Below are positions 52,203-62,355 of a DNA stretch of 64,000 nt, in pieces. Under the pieces are notes generated by a model. That model made no database searches, was not told where the DNA came from, and worked only from the letters and a program-made list of their open reading frames with translations. The position numbers were made by a program, and so were the translations under genes. Location: positions 1 through 64,000 of the forward strand of contig NZ_GL891987.1 of NCBI RefSeq assembly GCF_000213555.1, given 5' to 3'. The DNA comes from Dysgonomonas gadei ATCC BAA-286. GTDB taxonomy: Bacteria > Bacteroidota > Bacteroidia > Bacteroidales > Dysgonomonadaceae. The first letter of the stretch is position 1. Each line of letters opens with the position of its first letter.

Positions 52203-53063
52203 TTATTCTACCGGAATATATATTTCCGTCTTCAATTTATCAGGTGTAGTACTCTCCGGATCATTTACATATTTCTCAAATAAAGGGGCATTTCGTATCT
52301 GATATCCACTTTCCGGAAACCATTTTCCGTAAATAGTATCATAAACACTGCCTAACTGGTCGTAAGGTCCCTGATAATGGAATACCGCATACTTGCCTCC
52401 CTCTATTTCTTTAACACCTATTTCTCCTTTTGCTACAGCCGGTTTATGTATTACAAGGCATATATCTGTCCGTAGTTTATGTGATTCGGTCACTTTAGGA
52501 TCATCATAATAAAAACAAATATGTTCTATGCCTGCCGAAAACAGTTTGTTCTCTTTTACAAACTGCCAGAGACGTTTCCATGTACCGGGAAAATCAAGGG
52601 AAGAATACTCCCCGAATAACCGGATATAAATGGCTTGTTTAGCTTCTACCTCCTGTATTTTCGGAGCTTTCAGATTCAGGTTCTCATTAATTAGTAATGG
52701 TTTCATAATCGTGTAACTTTTATTGTTTCTATAATCTGTAGGTGAAATATTATAGAACTGCCGGAAAACCTTGGTCAGCGAAGACGGTGTAGCATATCCC
52801 ACATTGTATGCAATATCCTGTACAGGAAGTTCTGTGTACCTCAACAGCCGGGCTGCAGTCTCGACCCGTATCCGTACAACGAAAGCCCCTATCGGTTCAC
52901 CTACAATAGCCCTGAATATCCGATGGAAATGATATACTGAAAAGTTGGAAACTTCGGCCAGTTTATTCAAATCCATTTCTTCATCCAGATTGCTACCTAT
53001 ATACTCGATAACGGTATTGATACGTTTGGCATATTCTTCTCTGGTGATTGTTTTCTGTTCCAT
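52203..53063 (-). CDS. AraC-family regulator with GyrI-like ligand domain
   Basis: 286 aa. Residues about 8-110 carry two AraC HTHs (LNKLAEVSNFSVYHFHRIFR and VQDIAYNVGYATPSSLTKVF). Residues about 130-286 are a GyrI-like small-molecule-binding domain (KQAIYIRLFGEYSSLDF, ending EIYIPVE), as in Rob/SoxS-like sensors of drugs or toxins. No target gene can be named. Confidence 0.88.
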   Translation of the reverse strand: MEQKTITREEYAKRINTVIEYIGSNLDEEMDLNKLAEVSNFSVYHFHRIFRAIVGEPIGAFVVRIRVETAARLLRYTELPVQDIAYNVGYATPSSLTKVFRQFYNISPTDYRNNKSYTIMKPLLINENLNLKAPKIQEVEAKQAIYIRLFGEYSSLDFPGTWKRLWQFVKENKLFSAGIEHICFYYDDPKVTESHKLRTDICLVIHKPAVAKGEIGVKEIEGGKYAVFHYQGPYDQLGSVYDTIYGKWFPESGYQIRNAPLFEKYVNDPESTTPDKLKTEIYIPVE

Positions 53064-53326
53064 AGTCTATAAATGTTTCGATACAAAATTATGCACCATT
53101 CATTTCATTATCTTTTCCAATCTTGCTAACTTGCAGAATGAGTGTATTCCGGTGAATCAGTAATCAGAGCTGTTGACAAATATATTTAGTTAAAGTATAA
53201 TTGCCAAAACTCCGTTCCACCCATACCTGCCAAGCGCTCTTTTTAATCTTTTTTGTTAAACAGAATTATTTATTTAATTTTAAAACGTCTTAGAACATAC
53301 ATTAATTTATTAAATCAATTAATATT

Positions 53327-53947
53327 ATGAGAATTATTAGAAATTCTATTGTGTTGCTTATCGGTATGGTAAGTAGTATAAGCATGTTCGCACAACTCCC
53401 TGTATCGTTTGGTGTAAAAGCCGGAATGAATCTATCGGAGATACAAAAAATAGATGATAACGTTAAAGTAGGCTTCAATATCGGATTAACTGCAGAGCTT
53501 GCATTACCAAGTAACTTTTACCTGATGTCAGGTCTGGAATTTACAACCAAAGGAGCCAAAAGTAAAGAAATAAATGTTGTCTCCCCTGCCGGAAGTAATC
53601 CTATCAAAAGTAAAATTACATATAATGCTATGTACCTTCAGCTACCTATACATGCGGGGTATAAACTGGACTTAGTACCCGGTACTAAACTCATATTCCG
53701 TGCAGGACCATATCTGGCTTACGGTGTAGGAGGAAAAATAAAATGGGGTGTAGAAGGTATTGAAGATCAGGATATCTTTAGTAATGATAGTAATCGCTTC
53801 GATTTTGGAATTGGAGGTGCTGTGGGTGTCGAATTCCTGAATAAAATAAGCGTTAGCCTGGGTGCTGACCAGGGTTTAACAAAAATATTTAAAGACACCA
53901 GTACAAAGAACCGGTGCGCGCATATCAGTGTAGGATATAAATTCTGA
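53327..53947 (+). CDS. Outer-membrane beta-barrel protein (PorT-like)
   Basis: 206 aa. Signal peptide (about 1-22, ending SMFAQ) then a barrel with alternating strands, opening FGVKAGMNLSEIQ, the usual start of PorT/OprD-type Bacteroidetes barrels, and ending with an aromatic-terminated strand (ISVGYKF). Function unknown. The 263-bp gap before it is AT-rich with no gene. Confidence 0.82.
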   Translation: MRIIRNSIVLLIGMVSSISMFAQLPVSFGVKAGMNLSEIQKIDDNVKVGFNIGLTAELALPSNFYLMSGLEFTTKGAKSKEINVVSPAGSNPIKSKITYNAMYLQLPIHAGYKLDLVPGTKLIFRAGPYLAYGVGGKIKWGVEGIEDQDIFSNDSNRFDFGIGGAVGVEFLNKISVSLGADQGLTKIFKDTSTKNRCAHISVGYKF

Positions 53948-53970
53948 TAGAATTCTGTAAACTTATATAA

Positions 53971-54011
53971 AAAATAACAGGATGTTTAGATCGAACACCC
54001 TGTTATTTTTT
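53971..54011. terminator. Bidirectional terminator between barrel gene and punA
   Basis: AAAAATAACAGG...CCTGTTATTTTTT stem with an inner TGTT...AACA pairing. Its right end overlaps the last bases of the punA frame. Confidence 0.8.
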
Positions 54012-54825
54012 AATTTATCTTTTTTATTACTTCCTGCATAATATATGCCATCTTCGGCTGTGCTATTTTAGCGGCTTCCTGCACATCCTCGTGCGTTACC
54101 TCGACTATCTTCCCTATCACACCCAGATCGGTGATTATAGAGAATGCCAGCACCTTCATTTTGGCATGATTGGCTACTATAACCTCAGGTACTGTGGACA
54201 TGCCCACAGCATCGCCGCCTATAATACGGAACCAGTTATATTCGGCCGGCGTCTCGAATGTCGGCCCCTGAGTCCCTACATAAACCCCATGTTGCAGTTT
54301 TATATTGTTTTCCTTAGCTATCTGCATAGCCAATAAACGAAGTTCCTTGTTATATGCATCGCTCATATCGGGAAAGCGTACTCCGAGTTCCTTATAATTC
54401 TTCCCACGCAACGGATGTTCGGGGAAAGTATTGATATGATCGTCGATAAGCATAATATCGCCTATATCGAAACTGCCGTTCATTCCACCGGCCGCATTCG
54501 ACACAAAAAGGTATTTAATGCCCAATGCCTGAAATACCCGGATAGGAAATGTTACTTCCTGCATGGTATAGCCTTCGTAATAATGAAAGCGCCCCTGCAT
54601 GGCTATTACATCTTTACCTCCGAGTTTCCCGAAAATAAGTTTTCCACTGTGCCCTTCTACTGTGGAAACAGGGAAATTTGGTATATTTTCGTATGGGATA
54701 TCTTTTTTGTCGCTTATCTCATGTACCAGTTCGCCAAGTCCTGTACCCAGTATGATGGCAATATTGGGAATAGTCTGTACTCTACTTTTTATAAAGCCTG
54801 CGGTTTCCTGAATTTTCTCTAACAT
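54010..54825 (-). CDS. punA: Purine-nucleoside phosphorylase (trimeric type)
   Basis: 271 aa. Phosphate-binding ILGTGLGEL near 25-33 and GHSGKLIFGK, the RFHYYEGY loop, and base-binding segments VSNAAGGMN and YNWFRIIGGDAVGMSTVPEV. It splits purine nucleosides into base and ribose-1-phosphate. The first 44 bp overlap the end of lpxK, so the two are translated in concert from the sppA-lpxK-punA cluster. Confidence 0.92.
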   Translation of the reverse strand: MLEKIQETAGFIKSRVQTIPNIAIILGTGLGELVHEISDKKDIPYENIPNFPVSTVEGHSGKLIFGKLGGKDVIAMQGRFHYYEGYTMQEVTFPIRVFQALGIKYLFVSNAAGGMNGSFDIGDIMLIDDHINTFPEHPLRGKNYKELGVRFPDMSDAYNKELRLLAMQIAKENNIKLQHGVYVGTQGPTFETPAEYNWFRIIGGDAVGMSTVPEVIVANHAKMKVLAFSIITDLGVIGKIVEVTHEDVQEAAKIAQPKMAYIMQEVIKKIN

Positions 54826-55882
54826 GTTTATATATTTTTTCTTTAAAATCGTCCTCTTTATCCAAGAATGTGACCTCGATAGGCAAATAGTACATATGCA
54901 TTTTTATTTCTTCATCTATATTTTCGTTCAAAATAAGACGGGTAGCATCTTTTTCCGTCACCAGAATAATCTTATTTTCGGACGGTATTCCCGCAAATTT
55001 GTTTACAATATGTTGAATGTCTTTTGCCTTGAAACTATAATGATCGGGATAGGTTAATGTATCTACTTTATCTGTATATTCCTCCAGTTTCTTTAATATC
55101 ATCTTTGGCGATGCTATTCCGGTAGTCAGTAAGATATGTTTGCCTTTCAGGATATCTAACGGCTGTTCGAGGGCAGAATCCTTAAATACCGGCTGTAACT
55201 GTTTATAAGTAAATTGCGTAAAATATAATCCCTGATACGGAAAAGCATTTATATCGTGCGAAATAATACGATAATCGATTGGCTGCATATCATCGGGACA
55301 TTTGGTTACGATTATCATATTCGCATTTACAAGAGCCGATGCAGGCTCTCTCAATCGTCCGGCAGGAAGCAATTCATCTTCATAGACAGGACGGTTGAAA
55401 TCGGATAAAATAATGGTATAAGAAGGTTTCACATACCTATGCTGAAATGCATCATCCAATAAGATCACTTCGGGAGGGTTTTCTAATGCCAGCATTTCTT
55501 TAATACCTCTTCTCCTGTTGCCATCGACGGCAACTATAGCATCCGGAAATTTTTGTTTCATCTGGAACGATTCATCACCCAAATCACGACTGTCAGAATC
55601 TTCCGTAGCCAGCACGAAGCCTTTCGATTTTCGTTTATATCCGCGACTGAGTACCCCTACCCTGTATTTTTGCTGCAACAGGCGCACAAGATATTCGGTA
55701 TGGGGAGTTTTCCCAGTTCCTCCTACTGTGACATTGCCTATGCAGATAACAGGAATATCAAATTCTTCGTGTTTGAGTATTCCCCAGTCAAAGAATTTGT
55801 TGCGTATAAATACAATCAGCCTGTACAACCATGAAAACGGCAGCAACCATTTGTTGATATATACAGGCTGATTCTTTATCAT
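54782..55882 (-). CDS. lpxK: Tetraacyldisaccharide 4'-kinase
   Basis: 366 aa. Walker A GNVTVGGTGKTPHTEYLVRL near 48-67, an N-terminal membrane-anchoring hydrophobic stretch (WLLPFSWLYRLIVFI), and LLDDAFQHRYV with the conserved catalytic Asp region. It adds the 4'-phosphate to lipid A precursor at the inner membrane. Full length. Confidence 0.93.
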   Translation of the reverse strand: MIKNQPVYINKWLLPFSWLYRLIVFIRNKFFDWGILKHEEFDIPVICIGNVTVGGTGKTPHTEYLVRLLQQKYRVGVLSRGYKRKSKGFVLATEDSDSRDLGDESFQMKQKFPDAIVAVDGNRRRGIKEMLALENPPEVILLDDAFQHRYVKPSYTIILSDFNRPVYEDELLPAGRLREPASALVNANMIIVTKCPDDMQPIDYRIISHDINAFPYQGLYFTQFTYKQLQPVFKDSALEQPLDILKGKHILLTTGIASPKMILKKLEEYTDKVDTLTYPDHYSFKAKDIQHIVNKFAGIPSENKIILVTEKDATRLILNENIDEEIKMHMYYLPIEVTFLDKEDDFKEKIYKHVRENSGNRRLYKK

Positions 55883-55899
55883 TTTTTCCTAAAAAGAAC

Positions 55900-57654
55900 T
55901 TATCTGATATTAATATCGTAAGGCATACGTGCCTGGATAAAGTCCTGCTCTTTTATTTCCTTGATTGTTTTGAACAGTTGATAGTCACTACCAAGATATT
56001 CTTTCATGGCCCGTGTGGTCAGTTCTTCTTTCTGATCGCTAAGGAAGGATTCGAAGAAGTCCCTTTTCTTAGGGAAACTGTTTAAAGAATAATCTTCGAG
56101 ATTTGCCAGTTTAGCTGCTTCTTCAATAGCTTTGTCTATACCTCCCAATTCGTCTACCAAACCTATTTTTAAAGCCTGGTTACCGGTCCATACACGGCCC
56201 TGTGCGATAGAATCAAGGGAATTTTTATCAATGCCGCGTCCATCCGAACAACGGGTAAGGAATAAATCGTATCCGCGCTCTATATAATTTTGAAGTATAG
56301 CCTTTTCATCATCACGCATAGGACGTGTCAGATCGCCGAAATCGGCAAGCTTATTCGTCTTCACATTATCGAATGTAAGACCTACTTTCTTTGTAAGGCC
56401 CTCCACATTCGGGAACATTCCGAATATACCGATAGAACCTGTCAATGTATTTGGCTGAGCTATAATTTTGGAAGCATTACAAGATATATAATATCCACCA
56501 GAAGCTGCATAGTCTCCCATGGATACTACTACAGGTTTCTTTTCTTTCAGATCAGTAACAGCTTTCCAAATCTGCTCGGAAGCATAAGCGCTGCCTCCGG
56601 GAGAATTTACACGGAATACAACGGCTTTTACCTTGTCGTTGTCTTTCAATTTTTCCAGTTCTTTTACAAAGCGTTTGCTTGTGATACCATCCGTACCCGA
56701 ACCATCGGTTATAGAACCTTCAGCATACAATATAGCTATGATATCTTTCGATTTGCTTTTGTTTTCGAATGGGACGGTGGTCATATCTTTTACCGAAGCC
56801 AGACGTACATCTTTGGCCTTTTCTACTCCTGTGAGCAGTGTTTTCAGATATTCTCTTACTCCCGTTTCATACATCAGTGTATCCACCAGGCCATCCTGTA
56901 CACATACTTCAGATTTTTTGAAAAGGGCAAGTGAATCAGTGATTACGTTTAATTTTTCCACAGAGATATTCCTCGAAGCTGATATTTCACTCGTGATAGT
57001 CGACCACATATCACCTATATAAGAAGATACCTGCTCACGGTTCGCATCACTCATTTTGTCGAGCATAAAGGGTTCTACCGCGGATTTGAATGTACCCACT
57101 TTGAATATCTGCATCTCTATACCTATTTTATCCAGCAGCCCTTTGTAAAACATAGGTGAAGCTGAAAGCCCGTGCAGGTCGAGATGGCCTTCCGGATTCA
57201 TTATTAACTTATCAGCTACAGACGAAAGATAGTAACAACCCTGCGTGTATACATCACTGTACGCAACAATAAATTTTCCGCTTTCTTTGAAATCTACCAA
57301 CTGATCTCTCATCTCTTTAAGAGAAGCACCGGATGCGGAAAAAGCTCCTGCATTTATGTATATACCTTTTATCTTATCATTCTCCTTTGCCTTTTTTATA
57401 GACGAAACAATATCATCAAGTCCGATCTGTGGTTCGCTATTTTGATTCAGCATAGCGAGTAAAGGATTTTCTTCTTCTACCCTTTCGGACAATATACCTT
57501 CAAGTTTTAATGTCAATACTGTATTATCTTTCAATGTATAACTCTCTTTGGCCGACATTGCTGCCAAAACAATAAAAAATATAAGGAAACAAATTCCTAA
57601 TACTATCGAACAGCCTAAAATAGAGGCTAATAAACTTTTAAAAAACTCTTTCAT
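55900..57654 (-). CDS. sppA: Signal peptide peptidase SppA (protease IV)
   Basis: 584 aa, an N-terminal membrane anchor (about 10-32) and two tandem S49 domains. The catalytic Lys is in FKVGTFKSAVEPF (first domain), and the Ser nucleophile in MGDYAASGGYYIS (second domain) follows VNSPGGSAYA. It degrades cleaved signal peptides in the inner membrane. First gene of the sppA-lpxK-punA cluster, 17 bp before lpxK. Confidence 0.92.
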   Translation of the reverse strand: MKEFFKSLLASILGCSIVLGICFLIFFIVLAAMSAKESYTLKDNTVLTLKLEGILSERVEEENPLLAMLNQNSEPQIGLDDIVSSIKKAKENDKIKGIYINAGAFSASGASLKEMRDQLVDFKESGKFIVAYSDVYTQGCYYLSSVADKLIMNPEGHLDLHGLSASPMFYKGLLDKIGIEMQIFKVGTFKSAVEPFMLDKMSDANREQVSSYIGDMWSTITSEISASRNISVEKLNVITDSLALFKKSEVCVQDGLVDTLMYETGVREYLKTLLTGVEKAKDVRLASVKDMTTVPFENKSKSKDIIAILYAEGSITDGSGTDGITSKRFVKELEKLKDNDKVKAVVFRVNSPGGSAYASEQIWKAVTDLKEKKPVVVSMGDYAASGGYYISCNASKIIAQPNTLTGSIGIFGMFPNVEGLTKKVGLTFDNVKTNKLADFGDLTRPMRDDEKAILQNYIERGYDLFLTRCSDGRGIDKNSLDSIAQGRVWTGNQALKIGLVDELGGIDKAIEEAAKLANLEDYSLNSFPKKRDFFESFLSDQKEELTTRAMKEYLGSDYQLFKTIKEIKEQDFIQARMPYDINIR

Positions 57655-58212
57655 CTCGTAGTTTTTATATTTAAATAAGTAACAAAATTATATATTTATC
57701 TGGTAATATGCTATTTAAAATCTATAAATCATTAAAATTTATAATTATTGATTGTATGTTCATAACCTGTTGATAACTGTTGATATATTTTTTAAATAAA
57801 AATCATGGTTTATCGGAACTAATCATCATATATGAAATAAGTCGCAAATAACAATTAAAAATCACATCAATTTATCAGGACACATTTCAAAGGATTATCA
57901 ACAGTGATAATCAAAACAGAAACAAGTTATTTTTCAACAAATATAGTTATCAACATTGTTTTAATAAAGTTCACAATACCTTATATACAAATAATTTGCC
58001 TAATTTTATACCGGTTAATAACTCACAATCTTATGCAAACAGATTTTTAATAATGAAATATGCAAGCTTTTTCCAAAAAAACAATGAACACAATTAACAG
58101 CCTATAATGATCAACATGATTTTTTTTTAAAGTTTTAAACAAAAAGAATAATATTAATATAATTTGGTAATAACTCCGTAATCCGAAAAAGATAGAGATA
58201 CAATAAGAATAT
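57655..58212. other. AT-rich divergent intergenic region with DnaA-box-like 9-mers
   Basis: 558 bp without genes between divergent sppA and the SGNH hydrolase. TTATCAACA (one mismatch to the DnaA box TTATCCACA) occurs at 57895-57903 and 57947-57955 (plus) and at 57768-57776 (minus), with a weaker copy at 57778-57786. Very AT-rich stretches follow. It could be a replication origin or just a divergent promoter region. Confidence 0.4.
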
Positions 58213-58947
58213 ATGAATAAAGGAAAATTTTTCAGAATTATTTTAGTCTTGTCTATAATATTGAATATTGCGACAGTAGCTTATATAGGTATCAACTATT
58301 ATATAAACAGAAAAAACGGCAATATTTTTAAACTAAATGCCTATGCATGGGCCAACAGCCAGTTGGAAGCTCCCGAACCGGGTGAAAACCGGGTAGTATT
58401 TATAGGTAATTCCATTACTGAAAACTGGGTACATCTGAGATATAAGTTTTTTAAGGACAACAATTATACCTGCCGTGGCATTGGCGGGCAGACCAGTCCT
58501 CTGCTTTTGCTTCGTTTCCGTCGGGATGTCATAGAGCTTAAACCCAACATAGTGGTTATAAATGCAGGCATAAACGATATAGCCGAGAATACAGGTGAAT
58601 ATGATCCTGTATTCACGATGGATAATATCAAATCCATGGCTCAACTAGCACAAATAAACGGGATAAAGGTTATACTGACATCTGTACTGCCTTCGAGCGG
58701 ATATGGATGGAAAGGGCATATAAGGAATATTACGCAGAAAATAAAAGACCTCAATGTAGAAATAAAGGCTTATGCCGAAGAAAACGGCTATGAGTATGTG
58801 GATTATTACACAGCTATGGTTAATGATCAGGACAGAGGAATGAAAGAAGGATATAGTTTCGATAGCCAACATCCAAGTGAAAAAGGCTATTCGGTTATGG
58901 AACCTCTGATACAGAAAGCTATAAATAATGTATTGAATCAAAATTGA
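58213..58947 (+). CDS. SGNH/GDSL-family hydrolase, membrane-anchored
   Basis: 244 aa with an N-terminal membrane helix (about 8-30). SGNH blocks: GNSITENW (Ser, about 66), GIGGQTS (Gly), NAGINDIAE (Asn), and SQHPSEKGY (His). Probable esterase or acetylesterase of carbohydrate or acyl substrates at the periplasmic face. Paralogous to the gene at 59556. Confidence 0.88.
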   Translation: MNKGKFFRIILVLSIILNIATVAYIGINYYINRKNGNIFKLNAYAWANSQLEAPEPGENRVVFIGNSITENWVHLRYKFFKDNNYTCRGIGGQTSPLLLLRFRRDVIELKPNIVVINAGINDIAENTGEYDPVFTMDNIKSMAQLAQINGIKVILTSVLPSSGYGWKGHIRNITQKIKDLNVEIKAYAEENGYEYVDYYTAMVNDQDRGMKEGYSFDSQHPSEKGYSVMEPLIQKAINNVLNQN

Positions 58948-58954
58948 AAACGAT

Positions 58955-59467
58955 ATGAAAAGAGCATTTTTATTATTTTCCTTATTGGCGAGTATGACGG
59001 TTGCCGGATTTTCTCAACAGTTCGATCCGTCGAAACTGTCCGTTGGAGGTAACTTCAGTTTACAGTTTGGAGACTATACTGTTGTGGGTATTTCGCCGCA
59101 GATAGGATATGATTTTTCCAAATATCTTACTGCAGGGGCAGGTTTCGGATATACTTATTTTAAAGATAAGCATTACGATTATAAATGGAATAACAGTTAT
59201 CTGAGTTTCGATGTATTCGGACGTTTTTATCCTGTCGAATATCTGGTTATCAGTGTACAGCCCGAAATGAGCCGTATGTGGCAGAATATAAAATATAATG
59301 ACGGTATGGAATTCAGTGAAAGTAAATTTGTACCTTCGTTTCTTATTGGTGGAGGTGTGCGCCTTGGCGGTATGATGGCCATGATACAATACGATGTGGT
59401 GCAGGATAAAAATTCACCTTATGGAGATAATATATTTTATAGTGTGGGATATACATTCAGATTTTAA
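58955..59467 (+). CDS. Outer-membrane beta-barrel protein
   Basis: 170 aa. Signal peptide ending TVAGFSQQ, then an eight-strand barrel (FSLQFGDYTVVGISPQIGYDF... ending FYSVGYTFRF with a C-terminal Phe). 7 bp after the first SGNH gene. Similar in plan to OmpW/OmpX-type barrels. Confidence 0.8.
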   Translation: MKRAFLLFSLLASMTVAGFSQQFDPSKLSVGGNFSLQFGDYTVVGISPQIGYDFSKYLTAGAGFGYTYFKDKHYDYKWNNSYLSFDVFGRFYPVEYLVISVQPEMSRMWQNIKYNDGMEFSESKFVPSFLIGGGVRLGGMMAMIQYDVVQDKNSPYGDNIFYSVGYTFRF

Positions 59468-59555
59468 GCTCATATTTAGTAAGTAAAACACCTAAATATA
59501 GATATATCATTAAATCCTTTTAATCTCTTATATATTATAAAAACTTTAATTAATC

Positions 59556-60245
59556 ATGAAGAAACTTATTTTAATGGCTTCGTTTTTTTCTCTGTTCAGT
59601 TTGTTTTCCAACGCCCAGAATTTTAATGAATTGATAAATTTGAAAAGGTATGCTAAAGCTAACAGCGAATTACCTGCACCTGCTAAAGGTGAAAACAGAG
59701 TTGTATTCATAGGTAATTCTATTACCGACGGGTGGGCATCTCAGCGTCCCGATTTCTTCAAATCCAATAATTATGTGGGTAGGGGGATAGGTGGTCAGAC
59801 CAGTCCGCAGCTTTTATCCCGTTTCCGTCAGGATGTTATTAACCTGAAGCCTGCGGCTGTTGTAATTAATATAGGTACAAATGATGTGGCTGAAAATACG
59901 GGACCTTACGATGCTGATTTTACACTCGGTAATATAAAATCAATGGCAGAACTGGCGAATGCCAATGGTATAAAGGTTATCCTGTCATCAGTAACTCCGG
60001 CAGGAGAATATCCATGGAGAAAAGAGATTAAGGAAGTACCTCTTAAAATTGCTGCATTGAATGCCGGTATTAAGGAATATGCCTCATCTAATGGATTTGC
60101 TTATATAGATTACTATACCCTTCTGAAAGATGAAAACAGAGCTATGATCGCCGCATACACTACCGATGGCGTACACCTTACAAAAGAAGGTTATGCTGTA
60201 ATGGAAAAGGCAGCAAAGGCTGTGATAGATGAAGTATTGAAATAG
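59556..60245 (+). CDS. SGNH/GDSL-family hydrolase, secreted
   Basis: 229 aa with a signal peptide (about 1-20, ending FSNAQ). SGNH blocks: GNSITDGW, GIGGQTS, NIGTNDVAEN and DGVHLTKEGY. About half identical to the hydrolase at 58213, so a tandem duplication around the barrel gene. This copy is exported instead of membrane-anchored. Confidence 0.88.
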   Translation: MKKLILMASFFSLFSLFSNAQNFNELINLKRYAKANSELPAPAKGENRVVFIGNSITDGWASQRPDFFKSNNYVGRGIGGQTSPQLLSRFRQDVINLKPAAVVINIGTNDVAENTGPYDADFTLGNIKSMAELANANGIKVILSSVTPAGEYPWRKEIKEVPLKIAALNAGIKEYASSNGFAYIDYYTLLKDENRAMIAAYTTDGVHLTKEGYAVMEKAAKAVIDEVLK

Positions 60246-60266
60246 TAGAAATATAGATTATAAGTG

Positions 60267-60300
60267 AGCCTTTTAATAATAATATTAAGAGGCTTTTTTA
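60267..60300 (+). terminator. Rho-independent terminator
   Basis: AGCCTTTTAATA...TATTAAGAGGCT stem (one mismatch) with a T-tract, 20 bp after the SGNH gene. Confidence 0.8.
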
Positions 60301-60389
60301 TGTAATAAGAAAAGTTTAAGATTGCCAATATTAAAAGCGATAAATAAAAAAATAGTAACTTTGTACCCAAAATAATTTAAAACTGAATA

Positions 60390-61493
60390 ATGGCATTACA
60401 ATGTGGTATAGTAGGCCTTCCGAATGTAGGAAAATCTACTCTTTTCAATTGCTTGTCGAATGCGAAGGCACAATCGGCAAATTTTCCGTTCTGTACTATC
60501 GAACCGAATGTAGGGGTTATTACTGTACCTGATGAAAGGTTGAATAAACTTTCGGAACTGGTAAAACCTAATCGTATAGTGCCTACTACTGTCGAAATAG
60601 TAGATATAGCAGGCCTTGTAAAAGGTGCAAGCAAAGGAGAAGGATTAGGGAATAAGTTCCTTGCCAATATCCGTGAAACAGATGCCATATTGCATGTTCT
60701 TCGTTGCTTCGACGATGATAATATCACACATGTCGATGGCAGTGTAAATCCTGTACGCGATAAAGAGATTATAGATATAGAGTTGCAATTGAAGGATTTG
60801 GAAACTATCCAATCCCGTATACAAAAAGTAGAAAAGCAGGCTAAAACAGGAGGCGATAAGGATGCCAAACGTGCTTATGATATTTTGTTACAGTTTAAAG
60901 AAGCATTGGAACAAGGCAAGTCTGCCCGTACAGTCAAATTCGATAACAAAGAAGATGAGAAAATAGCCAGAGAAGTTTATCTGCTGACCTATAAACCTGT
61001 ACTCTATGTATGTAATGTAGATGAAGCCAGTGCTGTATCGGGTAATAAATATGTGGAACAGGTACGTGAATCGGTGAAAGAAGAAGATGCTGAAATACTG
61101 GTTGTAGCCGCAAAGATAGAATCGGAAATAGCTGAATTCGAATCGTACGAAGAGCGTGAAATGTTCCTTTCCGAAATAGGATTGCAAGAATCCGGAGTGG
61201 CACGTCTGATTAAGTCAGCTTATAAATTACTAGGCCTGCAGACATATTTCACAGCCGGAGTTCAGGAAGTACGTGCATGGACATTTACAGCAGGATGGAA
61301 AGCTCCTCAATGTGCAGGCGTGATACATACCGATTTTGAAAAAGGCTTTATCCGTGCAGAGGTAATTAAGTATAATGATTTTATTACTCTGGGTTCCGAA
61401 GCTGCAGTAAAAGAAGCCGGGAAGATGAACGTGGAAGGTAAAGAATACATCGTTCAGGACGGAGATATAATGCATTTCCGATTTAATGTGTAA
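60390..61493 (+). CDS. ychF: Redox-regulated ATPase YchF (Obg family)
   Basis: 367 aa. P-loop GLPNVGKSTLFN at 8-19, DIAGLVKGASKGEGLGN (Switch II) near 70-86, the coiled-coil insertion and a C-terminal TGS domain (ending YIVQDGDIMHFRFNV). Preceded by TAACTTTG (60356-60363), a -7 box. Full length. Confidence 0.95.
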   Translation: MALQCGIVGLPNVGKSTLFNCLSNAKAQSANFPFCTIEPNVGVITVPDERLNKLSELVKPNRIVPTTVEIVDIAGLVKGASKGEGLGNKFLANIRETDAILHVLRCFDDDNITHVDGSVNPVRDKEIIDIELQLKDLETIQSRIQKVEKQAKTGGDKDAKRAYDILLQFKEALEQGKSARTVKFDNKEDEKIAREVYLLTYKPVLYVCNVDEASAVSGNKYVEQVRESVKEEDAEILVVAAKIESEIAEFESYEEREMFLSEIGLQESGVARLIKSAYKLLGLQTYFTAGVQEVRAWTFTAGWKAPQCAGVIHTDFEKGFIRAEVIKYNDFITLGSEAAVKEAGKMNVEGKEYIVQDGDIMHFRFNV

Positions 61494-61510
61494 AAGATAA
61501 CCTTAAGGTT

Positions 61511-62332
61511 ATGATAATAAACTATGATTCTCCAGGTCAGTTATGCAACAGAATATGGTCATTGTTACCGTCTATTGCTTACGGGCTCGAATATAAAGAG
61601 AAAGTCCTTGCGATAAATCTTGATAAGTATTCGGTAGACTTTGAGAATCTGAATAGTAATAAATATATCCGGTTTGCTTCCCGGAAACTTGTCCAAAGAT
61701 TCCTCTTATCTATGAAAGCGAGAGGATATATACAAAACGGAAAGCCTAATATTTTTTCGAAGTTGTTTAAGCTCAATCTGATAGAAGGCTGGTCGAACCG
61801 CTTGGGCAATGAAGAATTGGTAATAAAACATTCCGGTGAAATAAGGAAGATATTCACATTCAGGAGTGAAGTGACAAGTGCAGTAGACACTGTATTCTCA
61901 AAGTTCGATAATACTATTATCATTGGTGTGCATATTCGCAGGGGCGATTACGCTGAATGGAATAATGGTATTTATTATTATACTGATCAGGAATATCTTC
62001 ATGTGATGAAGGACATAGAAAAGCAATTTGATGATAAGGGACAAAATATAAAGTTCCTGCTGTGTTCGAATGAAAATCTGGATATTGAGTATTTCAAAGA
62101 ATTGGATTGTTTTATAATACCAGATTCGTCAGGGCCTAAAGATTTGTATGCTTTGTCGAAGTGTTCGTATATAACAGGGCCGCCGAGTTCATATTCGCAG
62201 TGGGCTTCCTATTTAGGAAAGAAGCCTCTCAGGCTGATACTAAAAGCTAATGAGAACGTCTTATTATCGGAGTTTTCGCAGATTATAGCATTGAATAAAT
62301 TTGAAAACGGAGACGTTATTAATATAGATTAA
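61511..62332 (+). CDS. Alpha-1,2-fucosyltransferase-like (GT11-type) glycosyltransferase
   Basis: 273 aa. GQLCNRIWSLLPSIAYGLEY at the N-terminus (like 'GxxxNQ'), VHIRRGDY near 138-145 (the GDP-fucose-binding motif) and GPPSSYSQWASYLG near 220, features of GT11 fucosyltransferases. Role in surface glycan synthesis is likely. 17 bp after ychF. Confidence 0.75.
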   Translation: MIINYDSPGQLCNRIWSLLPSIAYGLEYKEKVLAINLDKYSVDFENLNSNKYIRFASRKLVQRFLLSMKARGYIQNGKPNIFSKLFKLNLIEGWSNRLGNEELVIKHSGEIRKIFTFRSEVTSAVDTVFSKFDNTIIIGVHIRRGDYAEWNNGIYYYTDQEYLHVMKDIEKQFDDKGQNIKFLLCSNENLDIEYFKELDCFIIPDSSGPKDLYALSKCSYITGPPSSYSQWASYLGKKPLRLILKANENVLLSEFSQIIALNKFENGDVINID

Positions 62333-62355
62333 ATAAACCTTAAAATAACACTGAT

